Shown here: positions 41,001 through 54,212 of the stretch, one piece after another
How positions within the stretch are numbered: the first letter of the stretch is position 1
Layout of the letters: each line of letters starts with the position of its first letter
Assembly (NCBI RefSeq): GCF_040581485.1
Contig: NC_090129.1
Location: forward strand, 3,210,501-3,274,500
Length of the DNA: 64,000 bases
Reading direction: 5' to 3'
From: Linepithema humile
Taxonomy: Eukaryota; Arthropoda; Insecta; Hymenoptera; Formicidae
Translations under genes and position numbers: made by a program
The notes under the pieces: generated by a model
Databases searched by the model: none
Told to the model about the DNA's origin: nothing
Seen by the model: only the letters and a program-made list of their open reading frames with translations

Positions 41001-42115
41001 TCCGACAGGTAAAGGAGCGTGCGATAAGTAGGGGGTTGGGCTTATGCGCGCGTCTTAACGAACCTGAATGGCCTCTGAGTCATTCCGCTCGCGATTTCCC
41101 CGAGCGAGTACATTGCAATCGTGATTAATGACATCACTGGTACCGACTTGTCTCGCATTTGTGGGTGTTCGACGTGTTGCGCAAGTTAAAAAGTACCAAA
41201 TAAAATATCAGGTGGGCTGAAAACCGCCCCTGATATTTATGAAAATAAGTATGCGTGCGGGTCACCTGATCTATTCTCAGACTTGCTAAGAAAATACATA
41301 GCGGGTATTTAATATCTTTACCTCTTTCTTTATCAAGAAAAAATATTTATGGAAAATTTATTGAAGACTTTATTTTTACATTTATTTTTACGTTTATTCT
41401 ATTTACATGTATAGCCTGTTATTGATTCCGCGAGCCATGTGCATCGGGTTAGCTAATTTGTAGATGTCTGGAACGACAAGCTGGAAACAAGCTCGCCTCT
41501 GATGAGTTCGATCGCGAGGTAGAAGTAAGCAATAAGTCTAATAATTTCTGAATTACTCTTCTTGCGAAATGCGGTACTTTATCTCGCGTACTGCGAAATT
41601 ACAAGTAAACAGCGAAAATCATACGTTATGTATCTACGATTAGTCAGTGTGTGTTTTCGTTTGCACGTTTCCAGGAAAAAGCAGTAGCTTATTTGAGACG
41701 GAAATGCGAAAACATTTTGCATTTGAAACACCAGACGTTGCAATGAAATAAGGGAACAAAAATAAAAAATTATTTCTTGTTAAAAATAATGAATGTAAAT
41801 TTCTATTAAATTCAATCGAACAAATTTGATTGATAAAAATAATAATAATAATTTAAGCTTTTCTAGAAATTATTATATTCAAGCGTAGTCGTGTCAAGAG
41901 ATAATTAAAAAAAGAACTGAACTTCATAATTATTATATAAAGTGATTTATATGATAAATGGCTTCAAGACAATCAAAGTTAGATTAAGATTCCTCGAACG
42001 ACGGTCGGCGATGCAAATCAGTGATCGCGCGTACACATAAGTGCATGTTTATCCTGGAATAAGAGAAGACCCGAGTTACAACCTGTTATAAATTATTCTG
42101 GTAATTAATACGAGA

Positions 42116-42154
<39 letters not shown>

Positions 42155-44001
42155 GTACGAACGCATGCCGGTATTCCGTTTCATTAATTGCTCACGCGTA
42201 ATAAAAACACTCGCGGTGTCGATGGAATACGCCGATCGCGATTAACGGGATGGCTGCATCCGCATGCGGTTAATTTGTCACAATTTTAGAAACACACGCG
42301 TATTATTATAATTGCCGAGTAAAGTCCGAAATTTTTAATGATTGCGGATGAGCATTAAAATGTAATATTGTTAGCAAAAATTTTAATTAAAATGTTTTCG
42401 TTTTATAACGGTAAAAGAATATTACAAATCGCATAATTAACGATAATGATAATTTAGCTTTATAATACTTTATATTAAAATATTAAAATGGATTCATACA
42501 TTTATGCATTAAAATATTTTAATTGAACAAAATCAGAGATTTGACGATTAGTTCTTCGAAAAAATTATTTTAAAAAATGTTGAATTTATAATTGTGAAGA
42601 ATATTAACATGCGGTATATATAAATGTGAACATTTGCAAAAAGAATGCGTTTACGCTGCTGATTAGCTAGGCGCCATTTGCGTTGTATTTTGCAAAACAA
42701 GATATTGAAAGACATTGCAAAATTTCGAAGAAATTTATCGACTTGCAATCTGTTGCTTCTACGAAACATGAAACTGTGTACAATAGTGCAGCTTCAGCGT
42801 GTGAAAATAATCAATGTGCTTTTTCGAGAAACGTCTCATTAATCAATCATTCTATCAGTAAACACGAGACGAGTAGAAAGGAGTGGAAAAATTAAACTTT
42901 AAGGACGATGATAAGAGAAACTGTGAACAACGTTGACAGTGCATAATATATTCTCAACAATAATTTTCAATTGACTTTTAAATGATCACTATTTATTTAG
43001 CAAAATTAAATTAATATTATATGCCCGATTGTTCTTATACTGAGCTAATAACATAACATTTCACTCGGTAAAATTGTCATAGATAATTATTGCATAAGTC
43101 AGAAAGATGACAAGCATGATGCGTTCCAGATATTGATTCAAAGATGACGCATATAATTACCGGCGGCTTAAGGCATCTCGAGGTGTCAAGTGGAGCGAAT
43201 GAGAGAAACGTGACTCCCGTTTGAATCATTAGAAACATCCCCAAACGAATAAAGCACATTTCGCCTAATTGAGACTTACTGTAATTAAACCCGGGTAATC
43301 CCGAAAGTTCTCGCGTTCCATTTAAGTAACATCTGTACCAGATGTTCTGTTACGGTACGCTGGCACGTGAGAAACTTTGTATTTCTAGTCAGCAAGTATA
43401 ATGTAGCAGTAGTAAGAACGCATTAATATTTCATGTTCCTCTCGTTTTACACCGATGCACAACTGTGCCGCGACATTATTGAGTTATATTCATATTCACG
43501 CAACAAATTGGACGAACTGTATTACGAATTGTATCGTAAATTAATTTCCGAATTCCGAATTAAGGTCGGGAATATTGAATTTATGCATTATGTTACACAC
43601 TGAAGCGTCAATTTGTTCAAAAATATTTTAGTTGCAATATCATATCGAGTTCGAAGACTCTCTTTCAAAAATGACATCATATCTTGTGCCAATAAATTTT
43701 CGATATAAAAAAAACATTATAATTATTACAAATTAGCATCGGTTGAAATGCAGTGTCACTTTTTTTCAACTTACTTTTTGCCCGTGCCGCATCGGTACTT
43801 GAAAACTAAAAGCGCGGCTATGAGCGTTGTGAAAATAGGAACAAAGATGTTCATCAATTCGATGAGGCACTCGGCTGTTGATTGATTATCATTTTCCGAC
43901 ATCCGTAACACTGTGCCATTCTCGGCTCGCCAGGACCAAATGACCCGTCTCGCGGGTCTCGGCAGTAAACGCAGAAATTTGTATTGTTTGCAGAAATCCA
44001 T
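26062..44001 (-). CDS. Sur: Sulfonylurea receptor (ABCC8/9-type ABC transporter)
   Basis: Membrane ABC protein; in vertebrates SUR is the regulatory subunit of ATP-sensitive K+ channels, while the insect protein's partner is less certain. Coding exons, minus strand: 44001-43775, 40039-39779, 39516-39414, 38178-37951, 37781-37584, 37502-37356, 37246-37046, 36872-36735, 36579-36417, 36265-36087, 36029-35904, 35698-35461, 35377-35272, 35186-34925, 32921-32784, 32499-32257, 32034-31793, 31341-31273, 31190-31099, 31002-30779, 30588-30367, 30175-29994, 29684-29513, 29302-29065, 28071-27944, 27788-27601, 27457-27354, 26885-26689, 26217-26062. They total 5172 nt, 1723 aa, with no break. TMD0 is present (about 1-200), with sequons N28-G-T and N39-Q-S and Cys4/Cys45 in the outer N-terminus. 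NBD1: Walker A GKTGSGKT (744-751), LSGGQ (836-840), VVILDDP, His895. NBD2: GRTGSGKSS (1514-1522), FSAGQ (1617-1621), IIVFDEATSALD, His1673. Motifs such as GERGINLSGG, EGGENFS and PGQK.GICGRTGSGKSS are SUR-like. An RKR triplet sits at 1025-1027 in the NBD1-TMD2 linker. In-frame stops precede the ATG (context CAAAATGG). Introns over 300 nt hold AT-rich DNA apart from the insertion listed separately. Confidence 0.93.
26946..27324. mobile_element. Possible MITE remnant in Sur intron 27
   Basis: TATATAAAGTGTC (26946-26958) and GACACCTTGTATA (27312-27324) are imperfect inverted repeats about 380 bp apart, filling most of the intron. The ends resemble the TATACAGGGTG-type termini frequent in insect repeats. 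No target duplication is seen and there is no coding capacity. Confidence 0.35.
28072..29064. other. Sur intron 24, about 1 kb
   Basis: AT-rich with no open frame of note. A poly-A tract lies at about 28982-28995. I see nothing else in it. Confidence 0.7.
32974..34895 (-). mobile_element. LTR-like insertion within Sur intron 14
   Basis: The ends are TGTTACGTCCT (32974-32984) and AGGACGTAACA (34885-34895), a perfect 11-bp inverted repeat of TG...CA type. AATT stands directly outside both ends (32970-32973 and 34896-34899), a 4-bp target-site duplication as made by Ty3/gypsy-type integrases. Length is 1922 bp. The minus strand carries Asn/Gln/Ser/Pro-rich open frames at 34200-33904 and 33806-33540 that could be remains of a gag region, but I recognise no domain. 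The terminal sequence recurs inside: TGTTACGTCC reads again on the minus strand from 34625, and about 40 bp beyond it matches the true end, so the outermost 270 bp may be a duplication. Alternatives are a long solo LTR, an internally deleted LTR element, or a DNA element with short inverted repeats. Confidence 0.7.
34615..34895. repeat. Repeated terminal motif inside the LTR-like element
   Basis: AAAGTTG(T/C)G(C/T)(A/T)AAGGAAAGA...GGACGTAACA occurs ending at 34625 and again at the element's right end at 34895. The two copies are about 270 bp apart, in direct orientation and imperfect. Confidence 0.6.
38179..39413. other. Sur intron 3, about 1.2 kb
   Basis: A CpG-containing left part (38180-38560) has open frames on the minus strand that lack splice continuity with Sur; the rest is AT-rich. 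Nothing coding is supported. Confidence 0.6.
40040..43774. other. Sur intron 1, about 3.7 kb
   Basis: A long first coding intron within the TMD0 region, joining exon 1 in phase 2 to exon 2. It contains a (CT)n tract at 42119-42152 and GC-richer patches at 40980-41220 and 42160-42300. No coding exon was recognised. Long first introns often carry enhancers, but nothing here identifies one. Confidence 0.6.
42119..42152. repeat. (CT)17 microsatellite
   Basis: A pure CT dinucleotide run in Sur intron 1. Confidence 0.95.
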
Positions 44002-44074
44002 TTTGACCGCATGCGTACGGTGCCTTCGATAATCTTAACACGAGATATCATTTATGACTCGCTAACTGCTTAAT
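44002..44074 (-). other. 5' UTR of Sur first coding exon
   Basis: TTTTTCAG places an acceptor so that the exon begins at 44074, with 73 nt of UTR before the ATG. In-frame TAG and TAA lie in this UTR, so the Met at 44001 is the first possible start. At least one non-coding exon must lie upstream; the best candidate donor on the minus strand is CATTG|GTAAGTAAG, ending an exon at 46025. Confidence 0.7.
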
Positions 44075-46024
44075 CTGAAAAATTGAATACTTATATTATT
44101 TGATTGATTAGATATATTATCATGAAAAAAATCAATGTTTAATTAATTATGTACATATAAAATGTTCCATAATTCGCACATGGTTTTTTAATGATAAATA
44201 TGTTAATTAATTTTGAAAACAAGTTTTCGCTTAGCAAAAATATCGAAGGAAGTTTGTTGTATTTTTCCAAGTTTCTCAATATTATATATTTTTACAACTA
44301 ATTGTAAGCTTTAAATTGAGATTTTGATAAAATAGAGTTTGTACATGAAATTAGCTAAAAAATATAGCTTTGTTTTGTTTCTTTTGAAGAATAAAAAAAG
44401 TTATTTTTGTTCAATTGTTTATAATTCAAAAATTTTTTATGCCTCAACCTTTTTGAGGAAAAACTGATTTGAAAAATTTGTTATTAAAATATTTCATAAA
44501 TTCTGTATAAAAAGAATGATATATATATATATATGTATTTCTATGATAAAAGTATATCTCGATACATTTATTAACTGGAATAAATTGGGCTGAAATGTTC
44601 GTAAATTGACATAAATTATGCGCTAATTTCCGCATTACTGAATATTGGAGATCGTTTATTTTCATGTTACTTTTATATTGACGTCATGGTAATACCATTC
44701 ACAAATTAGATCTGCCTTTCGTTCGGGAAATTCCGTACAATCACGTGGCCCGTATTTTCGTTTAGCGCTTTGCGTCTTCTAAAAATACACCGGGAACGTT
44801 GAATAACTTTCGATATCCGATAACGCGAGCGCGTGTGCTAATAATTACACAAAACTTCATAATTCATTTGCTATTATCGAGATGAAACTTAAGAAGGTCA
44901 GGGATAAGATCAATAAGACGATAAAATTAAACGAAGTTTTACGTGAGTTTGCAACGTACGGAATATGTTTGAAAATATCTTATCTTACTCGCAATTTTTC
45001 TTAAACTCGTGAAGAGAGAATCGTAAGGAATTATTTCTCGAAATCATTTCAGAGCAAAGAGTTATTTCTTGCGATGTTATTATGCGAAAATATACATATA
45101 GATAGGCTATTACTAAGAAATCCCTGCTGCGTTGATGACCTCTTAAACTCGACCCACAGAGTTAATTGCTTAAATTAACAGAGTTCTGTCATACAACTCG
45201 AAATTGTATCATCAAGATGTATTATATGAGATATTTTAATTATATCCCAAACAAATATCCAACGATATAAAAAAAAACTCGCCCGTGAAAAATTAATTTT
45301 GAATTAGGAAAAATTAGGATAAATCACATAAATATATTTCTTTAAAATCTTAAATATATTTTTTAAGAAAAAAGTATATTCCTTAAAAAAATTTTTAATA
45401 TCTTCTTATTGATATCCGATAAATTCCCGAGAGAAATTCTCGAGGCAAGATTGAAAAATTTATTTCCCACAGAAGCGACGTTTTATGTGAATATTTCAGA
45501 GTTCTATTATATATGACTTCATGAATTATATCATTGAATATAATGTGTTTCTCTCATGTTTTATTTATTTTTGGACAGAAACAAAACAATGTTTTGTTTA
45601 TATTCTGACATCAATGAAATATGTTCTAATAATCGTTGAAATTTCTGAACGCAAAGGTTCAAGGCAGACATTGCGTTAACGATGTCTTACGCCTTCGTAA
45701 TAATCAATCTTTATTGGAAGAAGGAAAATCAGTTATGTCACTAACGAAGGCAGGCATGTCTTCAAATTTCAATGTCGTATCGTATCGTGTTTCGTATGTG
45801 TTGTCGCTTTCAATATAATTTGTCGCAAATAACTACGCGTAACGCTGACGTGTTTGCAAATCAAGATATTATACCATTTTTCAAAACGTTGAATATTAAG
45901 GTGCTATGCCATTTGAATATTCAACTCTGTGATAATAAATGAATTACATAAACGACGATGATATTGCAAATCTTACGCGAGAGAAATGTTAACTGTTGCG
46001 TTACAACATTCTAGACTTACTTAC

Positions 46025-46450
46025 CAATGAATCGGATCAACTTATTAATTACCAACAATCCGTTTGCTCCATTGTATTCATAAACGTGGCAGCTCGATAA
46101 TTATTCTGCAGTTATTACGATTTTAAATCACGATGCATTCTCGCTTTTCGGATGCATACAGGAAACTGAAGCACTCGATCAGCCGATGCATGCCGACAAT
46201 CGCCACGTGCGCGGCACTGACAAGTGGCCCATGAGCCACGTCCTCCCTCACCAATGGTTCACGGTCTACTGAGATGAGAACCGAACAGAATGCCAATGGC
46301 AATTCCATGTGTACGGTGAGTCACTGATGAAATAGAGGATTCCGCGCGGTTGCCGCGCAACACTGAAGCCGGCATATAATTTCGCCGAAAGAAAATTTCA
46401 ATATAATAGATATACTAAGGCTGATTCCTTGTGTGATGTGCGCAATTTCT
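46025..46450 (-). promoter_or_regulatory. Candidate non-coding first exon and promoter of Sur
   Basis: A strong donor (GTAAGTAAG) at 46024 follows a segment of raised GC content that runs to about 46400. The right-hand limit is a guess from base composition. It would splice to the acceptor at 44074. Confidence 0.35.
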
Positions 46451-46602
46451 CTATCGTGCGTGACATTCCAATAGTTCTACAAAAATTCAAACGTGAAAAG
46501 GTCAATAAAAATCAGAGATGCATCGGAAAAGTATGATTAAGCAAGAAGGAAATATAAAATTCGAACATTGCAGACGAATTTCAATTTTCTTTGATACATT
46601 TA

Positions 46603-46662
46603 TATACAGGGTGATTTATTTTAATCTCAACGTCAAATATTTTAAATGAATTATCCTGTATA
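46603..46662. mobile_element. 60-bp inverted-repeat element
   Basis: TATACAGGGTGATTTATTTT at the left end and an imperfect inverted copy ending ATCCTGTATA at the right end face each other, with about 20 bp per arm. This is the size of a tiny MITE or a fold-back relic with TATACAGG termini. Confidence 0.45.
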
Positions 46663-49600
46663 ACACAAGGATAGATTCAAAAATAATGAACGCGGTCAAA
46701 TACTTTGAAAAAAATATATATCGCAAAAAAGGAATAAAATTTCAAATTATCGCCAATATGTATAAATATATTAATTGTACTGTAATATATATTTACCGTG
46801 AAAATATTTTCCGCGCATCTTCGCGGCTGAGAAAGCCACCTGGTAGCACTTGTTTAGTTTTCTTATAACGAGACCGGCTGTAAAGTGCCAATAGCTGTGC
46901 ACCCTATTAATGGATACCCGGTGGCCACTTCCACAAATCGCGTTAGTCACAGCTTAATTTTACCGGCGAGGCTTCTGTTTACAATTCTTCCGACGATTCC
47001 TTCGTCGCAAGGAGCTCAAATGTTTCATTCTAAACTTTTCTCTCAATTGCTACATAATATTTCCATAACACGCGAAGAGAAATAATCGAATGGAATTCGG
47101 TGCTCCTCGCATTTAAACGCCGATGCGAGTATGCGAGATTTTACATTTCGCGAAGATAAAAATGCTGTAATTAAATGAAGATAATAAAGTTAGCGAAATA
47201 AATTATTCAATTACATAAATTTGAAATTCAACGTTTCATACTGATAAAACAATGCTGCAACGACGAAATAAATTTATTTTAATAATAATTTACGAACAGG
47301 GAGATACAATTCCGGCAAAATAAACTCGATTTGCAAATTTTCGCGGAATTCCTCGTTTGTAACGGCATTTTGCTGCTTTCGCGTTATTTCGCGTTCTTTC
47401 GAGACTATATTCCACTTGCTTATCTGCCGGACAATTAATTATCGACGATAACTTTCTGTCGCGACGTTCGTAACAAATCGCGTTAGACAGAATAAAAATC
47501 GTCGGCCGCCTCTAACGTGTCCGCCAAAAAGTACACCACTCGGGAATAACCAGTTTATTGCCCGTGCAACTATCCTCACGACATTCCGTGTTTTTTCCGT
47601 GAGAGAAGCACGCCACTCGCATTAACTAGTCTGTTATTTATGCCTCTTGTCGTTCCTCGTAAATTTCTCCCGATCCGAAAAATGTATATTAATCCCGCGC
47701 AACGAACCTGCCCACGAATATTCATTTTATCTTCCAGCACACTACTTTTCTATCTCGGCTCACTATGCAGATACATAATGAATTGCTACTCGTACACCGT
47801 TAAGCGATGGCTTTTAATTATCTCCGAGCGTAATATTAAATTTTCTCGTGACACGAGAGACGGGAGGGGGGAGGGGCGGCATCGGAGAGGTGGACGGCGG
47901 TGCGCAGGTGAGAGAAACAAAACGGAGGTGGATTTATTTGAAAAATATTTAATAATAAACATTGACAATATACAGAGAAAATACGCCATAAGAAGTCGCT
48001 ATGGGATTAATAAGAACCTAACAACTGGTCCAGACTTACAAAATATCATCAAATCAGACAATGATAAAGGTGCCACGAGTCACACCTCATATTCCTATCA
48101 ATATTTCGCAAATAAAGTTCATCGAGTTGATCATATATTTTTACTCTCTTATACCTCTTCTTCTTCTCCTTCTTCTTTTTTTTTTTTATTCTTTTACTGA
48201 TTTTCATTTAATCTCCTGCGAGCCCGCTATTGCGTAGAACTCTCTCGGTAGCGCAAATCACTTATGCGTAATGGAAATCCGCAAAGAGACACAGAGGCAT
48301 CTCTCAACGGCGTTTCTCGTTGCGGATTTCTGCTTTTTTTTTTTTACTCTTTTCTTTACATCTGCGAGAGAAGCGAAAAAACAGGTGGCGATTAGCTGTT
48401 TTTAGTTTTTCACAATGATCCAAACGGTCACGGCATTCTTTCCTCATTTGTCATCTTAACTTTGTGCTACCTTACATAACGATAATTAATTCGTGCTCTT
48501 ATTTTTCACCAATCCGTGGAGATGGGAAATGGGGGGAGGGGGAGGGGCAGGGGGTACGAGTTTCTCGCTCGCTCGCATACGGATTACGTACATACACATT
48601 ACACACACGCACGCACCGGTGTCTCGTATAACACACGTACAGATACATTAAACTTTACACACGCACACGCGTCGCTAGAAATATCATTAATAATAACGCT
48701 CTAATGTCATGGAACATCCCTCATTAATTTTTCTTCTTGCAATAATTCGAAAAAGAACAGCGCTGCCGACGACGCCGACGATTCCGGCTTCGAGATTCGG
48801 ATCTCGCGCCTCGGTGATAGAGATCACTCTCTCTCTCTCTCTTTCTCTTTTGTGCCGTGCGACGATCGCGGAGGATCCCTCCGACAGCGCTCTGCTCGAA
48901 TACCTAGGATATGTTGCTTGTAAGATGTGTCATTACGTAGTCATGTATTCATCTAGATTCATTTAAAAATCCCTTTACGGTATCTTTTTTTTTTTTATCG
49001 TTAATTAATAATTATACGTATAACGTACGGTGCGTATCATTGAGTTATGTTACATTGCGCGACCCCACTAGCTCTGGGTTTCGTTATCAACGAGGACAAA
49101 TTATCGATAGGAGATTCAGGCTTTTGACCTCGCCCGCGCGTCCAACCGTAATCCGTCAGAACTGAAGAATTTTATCAAGCCACATTTATCTTCATATTCG
49201 AAAAATTTTATCTAAGATCTAAAATGTTTTAAAGTTATGGATTCATGCTTGGGAGTAAATTCTTCAATCCGGAAGAGAAGGTACGCCCGGCGAGGATCGA
49301 AGACTGAAGTGACGGGACTTTCGGGACACGAAAATATGCGTACACGTGAGGAAATTTGGCAGAAGCTATTGAACATCTCCGTAAACTCTATTGTTATCTA
49401 GATATGTCGCGTTCTTTGTAGACAACAGTGTTTCCAGCGATCAAAACGATTTTCCGATAATCCTTATAAATATTTTTTTTTTTCTCTTGATAGAACGGCG
49501 AAGGGAAATTTGATAGTCACTTCAGAGCGACGACAGTAAACGAGATATTCTTCCGGCATTTAAACGAGGCGACAAAAAAAAGAGGCGTAGTAAAAGGGGG

Positions 49601-52600
49601 GAGGGACAGGGTTCGACAGAGAGCTTGATCTAGCCTCTAGACTCTATGAACATCTTGTACGATAGGCCTGTCGCAACAGTAACGCGCATAAAGTAAGAGA
49701 ATCGAAGAAAGGAAGTTGTGCACTCGTGACGAAGATAGGACGCGACGAACCCGCGGAAAAAAGTGTGCCTCCGGCGCGGCTCTCCCGTCCCGCTAATTTG
49801 AGCTTGACTTATTACGCTAACCACTAGTAGTAATAGCCTACCGATAAAAGGTATCGATTACGAGTAAGTATAAATTGTAATTACAGTGTATAATATACAG
49901 GGAGATAAACCTCGCAGAATCTCTCGTGCTCTCGTACCGCGTGCGCTTTTACTCGCGAAGAGTGCGGCTGCGAAAAGTCTCTATTTCCGCCTCTTCGACT
50001 TCCCTCTGATAAAACCCGTGTGACGAGATGCGAATTTATCATGGCAAAAACAATGCGCGAGATACGTTAACAATACGAGATTTGGCTTCGGCTAAGTCTT
50101 TTAAGATTTTTAACTCTCGGCGAGATTCAATACTCGTTATAGTTTCAACCCTGAAATTCTGATAAAGATCGAACCCTAATAAGAACAAGAATCCTGAAAA
50201 AAAAGACTTAGCCGTATATAATTCGTAAAGTCTAACATTTTAGCACTCTAATGAAATCACAAGATGTCTTCGCATAAAACAATTACGTCACGGCATTAAA
50301 AGTTAATGGCCAAAAACTGTCAATCATTTCATATGAATCTTTAATGCAATTTGATTTGTCTAACAAATAAAAATTAATGCAATAATGCATTTTTTAATTT
50401 GTAAACAGTAAAGTCAATTTATATTCGTCGAAAAAATTTAATCATGTTCATTGCGCTGTTTTGTGTACATGAAAAAAGTGTGGCACAAATGTTGGTTATT
50501 AGACATTAAGTTTCAATATCGTTACGTAATTGTGCCTTGCAAACGTATTTTATGATGATTTAATTAGAGTGCCGAAATGCTACGAGATTTTATCTTACGG
50601 GTCATCTTTGATAAAAAAAATTTGTCGCACAGTTGGATTATTGGATTATCGGCTAAGCTATGTTACGAATGTAATTACATCACGGTGAGACAAAATGTCA
50701 AACTGTCGCTGTAATTATACAAATTGTACCTTAAATATAAAACTACGTTTGTGTTTTAGAAAATGTCAGAAGGATTTTATCGGAGGAAAATCGAGATACA
50801 GTTTCTTGTGCTGTCTTTCGCGTGGAAGGATGTGTGTAGATACAAGAATTCCTTTTCCGAATATCGATCGTTACTGCGTAAAATCGGCCGAACTTTCGTC
50901 GAGTAAGGACAAAACGCAGGCTTAATGTCGGGTAACGGCTAACATTCGGAGAAAGTTTTCGTATCTTTACCGCGTCTGCGTATTTTTACTGCTTAATTAA
51001 TTAATTAATTATTCTACGTTCATTAATTTAACATTACGAGAATCATGAGTATGTTCGAGTGTAGTTTTCTCTCTTGTCTGCTTGTTTAGTTCCTAAAAGT
51101 GCGCTTCTCAGCACGCTCCTCTACAATCTTTGTGCTCGACAAATCTAGTTGATCTATGTACACGTACACGACGCTCGCGAGAGAGAAAAAAAGAAAAGAA
51201 TCGCTGCCTTATACCAAACACTAAAGCTTAACCCAAATTTTTAAACTAAAGATTGATTAAAATGTGACGACGGCCAAATTATCTGTTGTATTTTCTAAAA
51301 TCTCTTCGTCCATTAAGAAAAGAGAAAGAAAACAAGAACTAAAACAGAAAATTGATAAGTTATTCCTAACATTATTCTTCTGTATAATATACGATAAATC
51401 CTATTAATTTAACAGACAGATATCAATTGATCATTTCTGCGTTTTATTCTTCCTTTAAAAAAAAATAATAGATATATTATTCTTTTAAATAATAGATATA
51501 TTATTTTTGAATAAATGCTTTTTGCATTACTTGAAAACAAATCAGTCTCGTTAATATTTAAACGACTTAGTAATTTTACGCTTTTTGTAATAAATTATTT
51601 TATATGTGCATTATCTTTCAATGCATGAATTATATTGCTTCTATCTGATTGCAGTTTATTGCAGTGCGTGCATTTGATTAAGATATTATTCGAATAAATG
51701 TCTGAGATTAGCACTGCTTTTTTTCCTTATAAAATTCTTATGTACAAATTTTTCAAGAGAGATAAATACTTTTTCAAAAATTTTGTAAAATAACTGTAAA
51801 TAATTCCCAAAATAAAGATTGTAACACAAATATGTCACGTGATTCAGAAGTATTATTGATTTTCACTACAGTATACTGTTTGTTGTATATAATAATGTAA
51901 AATGTGAAATTGACGAAAATGTTTTAAGTAATTACGGTTGATAATTTTAGTCATTGTTATTCTTCAATGTAATCTCTAGTTGAAAATTTTGGGATTAAAC
52001 TTAAACACTTGATATACGGCGACAATTCTCTTTCTTTTTTATATCCACTCGGTCAGGAAGCAGATATCGAGTGTCACGAGAAAAAGAGCTGTTAATCGAG
52101 AACGCCGGTGAATAGAAATCGGAATCAACAACAGTGAAGATATCTATTTGCGAATAAACAAATCATTCTGAGAACTAGAAATAAATCTGTATTTATATCA
52201 AAAGGTCATGTGCGTTTCAGCAAATTTCGTTTCTAATAAAACTGACAATGTTGCACTTAAAAAATAAGTAAATATACAATTATGTTTAACATATACTTCG
52301 ATATTAAGACACATTATATCAATTACAAAATTTCGCACTTTTAAATCAAAAGATATTAAAAAACGAGAAAGAAAAGAAAACAAAGATGCTAGTCGTCGTT
52401 TAGTGCGAAGTATCTATTCGCACCAGCGTTTTCGATTACTCGACGCATTTCGCTATAAATGGATCGGCATTTAGCGGAACCTAATTATCCTTCGTGACGA
52501 GAAGACGAGTTCATTCTGCAGGCGCGCGCGCGTGCGCGCATCTCTTCGACATCGAGGAACCGAAACGACCTGCTGAGTATGCAACATCACGTTAAGAAGC

Positions 52601-54134
52601 GTTGACATAATATTGCTTATTATCAATATTACAATGGCGATCCGACTTAGCATCTCGCGGATAGCATCTCGTGTGTTCGCGATGCGCCTTGCATAAAATC
52701 GATCTTCCTGCGGCGCATCCCACAAATCTATTTCTATCTACTATTACTGTGTGTTCGTCTGTTGAGATTCCGATTTTAACAAACTTGAACAAAAAGAGCA
52801 TAAGAGGGTCTTCTGGTTCATATTAAATTCTTTTTTCTGAAATATTTCCACGAATTTTGACTATTCAAACTTTACACACGTTATATATTTTTTATAATAA
52901 AACTATACAAATAATTTCTTTTGCAAAATAAGAAATTATGAATGTTACAGATAGATATATTTATTTTATTTTATGTTCTCTTATTATGTATTAATGTATT
53001 AATTAATTAATTAATTAAACACAAAACCAGCATGATTTTTTGCAAGTACGAGTTCATATTATTTTGAATAAATACGTTAATTTTCTTATAAAAAATATCG
53101 GTGTTTCTCAAACTCACGTAAAAACATGCACAAAGTTTTGAATGTTCTGTCATAATTCTTTTAAAAAAACTTCAGAAAAAAAGGCATTCTTCTCTCAGGT
53201 CCAAAAACTCTCTTACTGTGTTCACTGTGTTAAAAAAAAAGAGATTGTCATGTTCGTTCAAACTGCTTAACTAAGAAATAAATAGGTGATACATGCTTTG
53301 ACTGGATCGTCGCGCGATGAAGCTATGTCAGATTTGGAGAAAAGAGGCGTGAGTGGCGGGATAACTCGATCGCATTCGCCGCTCCAATGCGCAATTTGTC
53401 GTTGTTTCACAGTTTACAGATGGCAAGGCTGCGCCAAGTTTCTCGGACAAATAAGCTACAAAGATATACAAACTATCGGATATACGAATATATCACTACG
53501 AAAATTAAATATGCGACATCCTTCGCATATTTCCTTAAGTTCTAGTTGTAAAGAATAAAAACAAACTGAAACACAGATTTCCTCAGCCTTTTCTTGAAAC
53601 AGATCTATCAAAGTCTCGTTAATTACCGCGAGGGTTTCCACGGAGATTTCAATCTAACAAAAGTAATTAAAATAGCTTAACATTTTGCTAGCTGCGCTTC
53701 GAGATATCTCTTTGAGTTTGTCCGCGAATGGAGCGAGCGCATACGCGAAACGAAGTTGAGAAATAAGCAAAAATCGGAGATGCGCTGATGTCTCGGCGCA
53801 AATCAGAATCCAGCATGCCGCTTCAGAGGTCTGAACGGTTCTTCTCCGTCCCTTCTTCTGTCCGTCTGCTACTCTCTAGTTTACCGAGAACAGAGCTTGG
53901 TTCGCAAAACCTACGCATACACACGCGCGCAAAAGCGCATACACATACATATTTGGCATAGAAACCCTACCAGTCACATGGATGCCTTTGTGTCTAGGTC
54001 GTGTTTTTTTTTGTTTTCTTCTCTTTAACTAGCTACCTAAAGGTCTCGCTCTTGGGAACACCGTGTGCCGGCTCGTGTCGGATCGAAGTCGTCAATTAAT
54101 AGGTAAACGTGCGTGTATAGGAGATACACATAAC

Positions 54135-54135
<1 letters not shown>

Positions 54136-54177
<42 letters not shown>

Positions 54178-54182
54178 TATAA
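54136..54182. repeat. (AT)n microsatellite
   Basis: About 47 bp of alternating AT, interrupted once by GT. It lies in the likely Rbfox1 3' UTR. Confidence 0.9.
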
Positions 54183-54212
54183 CATTGCAACATTTCAACA
54201 TTTCAACATTGC
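54181..54212. repeat. 8-bp tandem repeat AACATTKC x4
   Basis: AACATTGC, AACATTTC, AACATTTC and AACATTGC follow directly after the AT run, so the four units are themselves arranged as a mirror of variants. Confidence 0.85.

Noticed and set aside
47640..48200. 186-aa plus-strand open frame
   Set aside because: Ends in a Ser/Phe microsatellite-like tail, has no domain or splice context, and its composition changes abruptly along its length.
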